The translations under genes and the position numbers were made by a program. Shown here in pieces: positions 60,819 through 64,000 of a stretch of 64,000 nt of DNA (positions are counted from its first letter, which is position 1; each line of letters opens with the position of its first letter). The stretch is from Mytilisepta virgata (taxonomy: Eukaryota; Mollusca; Bivalvia; Mytilida; Mytilidae): assembly GCA_028015205.1 (NCBI GenBank), contig CM051511.1, positions 38,465,204 through 38,529,203 of the forward strand, given 5' to 3'. Below the pieces are notes generated by a model, which was not told the origin of the DNA, did not search any database, and worked only from the letters and a program-made list of their open reading frames with translations.

Positions 60819-62045
60819 TCAGCGGCGTACTTTTCGCCATTTTTTGAATATGTCTAACATTTGATTTCGAAAGTCAGGATTCATAAAAGCATACACGAAG
60901 GGATTGCTGACATTGTACGTAAAATATAAATAAAATATTGTTGCGTCAAATTTTATAATCTCATGCATCATTAACCATGCCGGCAGAAAAACAACTATAA
61001 ATATGACGGCTATTATCGAAAGCATCAGAGCAGTCTTGATGTTATTCATTCGGATCTTCTCTAATTTGTTTTGTAAGACACTTTTTGTCCGATCAGTAAA
61101 GCCATTCTTAATTTTTCCGGCACATGATGACTCATTTAAATTAATGTCCTCTCCAGTTTGTGTTGTAGCATCGTTTCCCAGGTACACTATCTCGGTGTTA
61201 TCATTTTCACCAATCGGACTCTGCTTGAAAGTACAACACGGGAACGATTCGTTTCGCAGTCGACGTCTCCGACGTTTGAAAATAAATCCATATATGACAC
61301 AGTAAATAAAGATCACGGCCAATACACAGACTGCATAAAATGCAGAATGAATTGTTTTTACTGTTTCGGCTCCGTTATTTCCGAATACTAGGTAATTGTA
61401 ATGGCACGCTCCGGCATTTCTAATATGACTGAAAAGTTTTCCAGTATCATTGTGTTGTCCAGAATGATTTTTTAAAAGCTCGTGTACCTCAATCAGTTTC
61501 CGCTTTGTTTCATCTTTGCTCATATTCATATCCAATTTCGCAGTTCCGTTAAAATCTGGAGTTTTGTTAGTTGATGGCATTGTATCTGTGTACACTCCGA
61601 AATTCAGGCATGATAAAATCCCTATCATAAACGCTATTAGAACAGCTACAAATATTAGAACCCCAGCACGGTACGTTGTCATGACTTTCATAAACGGACG
61701 ACAGATACAAAAGTAACGGTCAATCGCAATCAACACCATTATGAGGGCCGAAAACGATATCGTAGTTGACGTGAGAAAGTGAAATGTTTTGCATAAAACG
61801 TCATTGTCCATTCTGAATTGTTGAAGTTCAATGGCAATTGTTGCTGGTATGGTTATCAAACAAGTTGTAAAATCGGTACCTGCAAGAGTTAGAATAAAAA
61901 TGGTTGATGTGTATTTCGATCTTGCACGTGTAAATCCATACAGTACCAACACGTTTCCTATGACACCAATGACGGAAAACGCACACATGATCCCGATTGC
62001 TATCTGGACGTCACTTTTAAGTTCTGGAGGCTTGTCATCTTCCAT
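60819..62045 (-). CDS. Class A (rhodopsin-like) G protein-coupled receptor, orphan, single exon
   Basis: Intact frame of 408 residues from an ATG at 62045 (MEDDKPPELK). A longer frame to 62069 would need a TTG start and is followed upstream by an in-frame stop at 62076-62078, so 62045 is chosen. Seven hydrophobic segments lie near residues 14-38, 47-72, 85-115, 127-149, 229-256, 334-361 and 366-388. Class A hallmarks are GN (30-31) in TM1, LAGTD (54-58) in TM2, C85, DRY (109-111), C214 in loop 2, P355 in TM6 and NPFVY (381-385), then a short tail with FRNQM. Unusual points: extracellular loop 2 is about 75 residues with five N-glycosylation sequons (N160, N166, N174, N193, N199); no P in TM5, no W in TM4, and FLPAW instead of CWxP in TM6. 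A basic stretch KRRRRRLR opens the third inner loop. Ligand unknown; peptide and amine receptor groups are both possible. It acts at the plasma membrane. Confidence 0.9.
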   Translation of the reverse strand: MEDDKPPELKSDVQIAIGIMCAFSVIGVIGNVLVLYGFTRARSKYTSTIFILTLAGTDFTTCLITIPATIAIELQQFRMDNDVLCKTFHFLTSTTISFSALIMVLIAIDRYFCICRPFMKVMTTYRAGVLIFVAVLIAFMIGILSCLNFGVYTDTMPSTNKTPDFNGTAKLDMNMSKDETKRKLIEVHELLKNHSGQHNDTGKLFSHIRNAGACHYNYLVFGNNGAETVKTIHSAFYAVCVLAVIFIYCVIYGFIFKRRRRRLRNESFPCCTFKQSPIGENDNTEIVYLGNDATTQTGEDINLNESSCAGKIKNGFTDRTKSVLQNKLEKIRMNNIKTALMLSIIAVIFIVVFLPAWLMMHEIIKFDATIFYLYFTYNVSNPFVYAFMNPDFRNQMLDIFKKWRKVRR

Positions 62046-62075
62046 TTTCGATCCGAAGTATGTTGGCAATTGACT

Positions 62076-62093
62076 TTAAAAAACTGCTTTCAT
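62076..62093 (-). other. Short upstream reading frame and possible splice acceptor before the GPCR
   Basis: On the minus strand, five codons (ATG at 62093, stop TAA at 62078-62076) precede the receptor start by 30 bases. Immediately upstream, tttcattttag then GGCA (62098-62099 = AG) resembles a 3' splice site, so a 5' UTR exon may begin at 62097. Both are weak signals read from sequence alone. Confidence 0.35.
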
Positions 62094-62099
62094 TGCCCT

Positions 62100-62385
62100 A
62101 AAATGAAATGTATAAACCTTTTTATTTATAGACTTACATGAACCATAACAAAATACGAACAAACGTTTTCTGAATATTAAATATGGAATTGTTATCTCGA
62201 GGTAATGGTCGTCCAAATCGAGGTCCATTAAGAAAACAACACCTTAACTTCCTAGCAGACTGTATGTTAAATGAAATATTGTTTTCCATCGGTTTAAAAA
62301 CTTTTCTGTGGTTTCTGTCTTGAAGACATAAAGATTGTCATAACATTGTGTGCAAAAAACAAATCCCTACAGAAATATTAAAATT
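62100..62385. other. Upstream region of the GPCR gene
   Basis: If the acceptor at 62098 is real, this is intron; otherwise it is promoter. No clear TATA or initiator could be chosen. Confidence 0.3.
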
Positions 62386-62735
62386 TTAACAAGAAGTTGC
62401 ACGCGATGTCGTGCTAAGGATACCCCCACTCCTGAAAAGAACATGGCCGTTCTGCCCAGTAGAATCTGCGAAAAAATGTGATATAAATTTTTAGATGTAA
62501 CATTATTTTTTGACAATTTCAAAGTCCCGATAACAGGAAGTTGGGGTCCGGCAGAACTGAAAATAGGAGACAAGGTTCAACATGTCAAAGCTACATACCA
62601 ACTATGAAATCATGAATCGTGATTCCCAGTAACAGCTGAGAAAATTGTGACAAATTATTTTGGGGACGGACGAACGGGCAAGGTGAATGCTGTATACACT
62701 GTAGCCCCACTTACCAGTGGGGGTATAATATTGTG
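62386..62735. repeat. Dispersed repeat ending in a gggacggacgaacggg block
   Basis: Starts aacaagaagttgcacgcgat and ends ggggacggacgaacgggcaa followed by accagtgggggtataata. Ends like this occur at 58467-58520 and are common in bivalve repeats. No frame. Confidence 0.5.
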
Positions 62736-63180
62736 TACTTCAAGACTAAGATTCCGGTTCTAGGCAATCAGAAATAGTAAATAATTTACAGATTGCCGTA
62801 GAATTCGATATTAATCAATGAACAATTAATTTATGAAGACGGATGTGGTAAATAAATATTTATATTATATTATATTACGAACGTAAAAAAAACAGAACTA
62901 AATGCGGCAAATACAAGACCACCAAAGACAGTCTCGGGAGGTTCAGAATCATTTCTTGCGTACAGTGAAAGACGTTTTCAGTTCATTAAAACTCAATTAA
63001 CGGCCATTATTGCTTTTTATTATGAAAACTGCCAATTTCAAAATATCTGAGTGCCAATTGAAATTACAAAAAAGAATGTAATAAGAGTTATGTTATGGAA
63101 AAATTCCTGAGGAGAAAAGATCATGCATCTTTCGAAAAGTTGCAGTATGGACTAGACGTTTCCAAACTGTTCAAAAGACG
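62736..63180. other. Unassigned AT-rich sequence
   Basis: Nothing recognised. Confidence 0.35.
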
Positions 63181-63460
63181 AAAATCAAAAAGAATACAAA
63201 TAAGAGAATGAAAGACTGAAACAAAAGTATGGACAACACGGATCCCCCCCCCCCCCAAAAAAAAAACACGGATTGAACTCAGGTTCTCAGGAAAGTAAAA
63301 CAGTTCCTTGATCCGTGTATGACACCTAGGTGTGGTATGGTTCAAGAAAGTCAATCCGAAAGTAGTCACATATGGAGAGATACGATTTGTTACAATTTCA
63401 AGGTTAAATAGGTATGGCATAGTTTAACGACAAATCAGTTCATGATGACGACCTCTTATT
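63181..63460 (-). repeat. Diverged family A retroelement tail
   Basis: Blocks gattgaactcaggttctcag, aaagtaaaacagttccttga, tccgtgtatgacacc and gaaagtcaatccgaaagtag match the tail at 57430-57530 with many changes. A run of C then A at 63245-63266 is low complexity. No coding part remains. Confidence 0.6.
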
Positions 63461-64000
63461 TTTTTCTTACGGCTTTCCATAGATTTTAGAAATTGTCTCA
63501 ACTGTACATTTACGCTCATGGTGTGTACATATACACAAATTCCTTAATTGCTGAAGTCAGACAAGCTTTAAAAAATTGATCCATTTGTTCTTTTATCATT
63601 CAGAATGATAAATTACTGTACAAAACTATTTAAATGAACTAAAATTTTACTTATACTATGTTGCTAGTACATGTTAAATTTAATTGACAAAAAAGACACG
63701 ATTAAAGATAACTTTTTTTTCAGAAGTGTTAATAGGACATGAATAGTACATTTTTGTGCTTGCTGAAATTGCCTCTTTTAATATGTGTAATGAGGCCGTT
63801 GTTTTATCGTTATTTATACTGAGATTAAGGCATATATTGTCGTCTCGTGGCTACTTCGACAGCGATTACTTTTGCTACTTGATAACACGCTTCTGTACAT
63901 GAGAAAATATTAAATTATATAGCACAGTCGACAATAGTTTGCGGTATCGAGCGTATTAATAATAGAAGAAGGGGTATGGGCAATAGCAAGACAAATTTGA
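63461..64000. other. Unassigned AT-rich sequence
   Basis: No gene or repeat recognised up to the window edge. Confidence 0.35.

Noticed and set aside
60819..62069. 416-residue form of the GPCR starting at 62069
   Set aside because: The codon there is TTG; the first ATG is at 62045.
1..64000. CRISPR array, operon or phage-like organisation
   Set aside because: No regular short spacers with constant repeats, no clustered coding frames and no ribosome-binding pattern; the DNA is eukaryotic in character.

Overview
The window looks like a gene-poor stretch of nuclear DNA from a marine bivalve, most likely a mussel (Mytilidae). It is AT-rich and full of short poly-A/poly-T runs. It carries tRNA-like SINEs, decayed reverse transcriptases with a YIDD or YADD core, and small foldback elements of kinds common in mollusc genomes. 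The species call is inference, because no species marker gene is present. There is no prokaryotic gene organisation: almost every open frame is short and not conserved, and the real coding sequence is one intact receptor gene plus several broken transposon genes.

Layout. 1-17 kb: sparse dispersed repeats (a reverse-transcriptase end at the left edge, retroelement tails, SINEs at 7.1, 9.0 and 14.4 kb, a 0.5-kb foldback at 15.3 kb). 17.7-26.7 kb: one segment present three times head to tail. The third copy is swollen by an internal tandem array, a second repeat, a ribozyme-bearing repeat and a young SINE. 27-35 kb: mostly unassigned, with a 245-bp tandem duplication, a second reverse-transcriptase remnant at 30.2-31.1 kb and an array-type repeat at 31.8-33 kb. 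35.9-41 kb: foldback structures, the largest with 390-bp arms. 41-46.8 kb: a reverse-transcriptase remnant, a second ribozyme-bearing repeat, and a composite LINE plus inverted-tail insertion that splits an older repeat. 47-51 kb: short palindromic elements. 51.5-53.7 kb: a complete Mutator-like DNA transposon with one frameshift. 55.5-58.5 kb: a dispersed array and a nested reverse-transcriptase fragment. 60.8-62.0 kb: an intact single-exon class A GPCR on the minus strand.

The two most interesting things are these. (1) Three copies of a type I hammerhead self-cleaving ribozyme lie at 12.6, 25.2 and 42.6 kb. Two have every core residue and three short helices; one is mutated at the cleavage site. 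Two of them sit inside a shared repeat of about 220 bp, one of which has inserted into another repeat. (2) A 2.1-kb FLYWCH/MULE transposon has ends built of 6 and 4 copies of an 11-bp motif. The motif faces inward in opposite orientations and is mostly spaced 21-24 bp apart, which suggests a helically phased transposase-binding array. All calls rest on reading the sequence; no searches were run.
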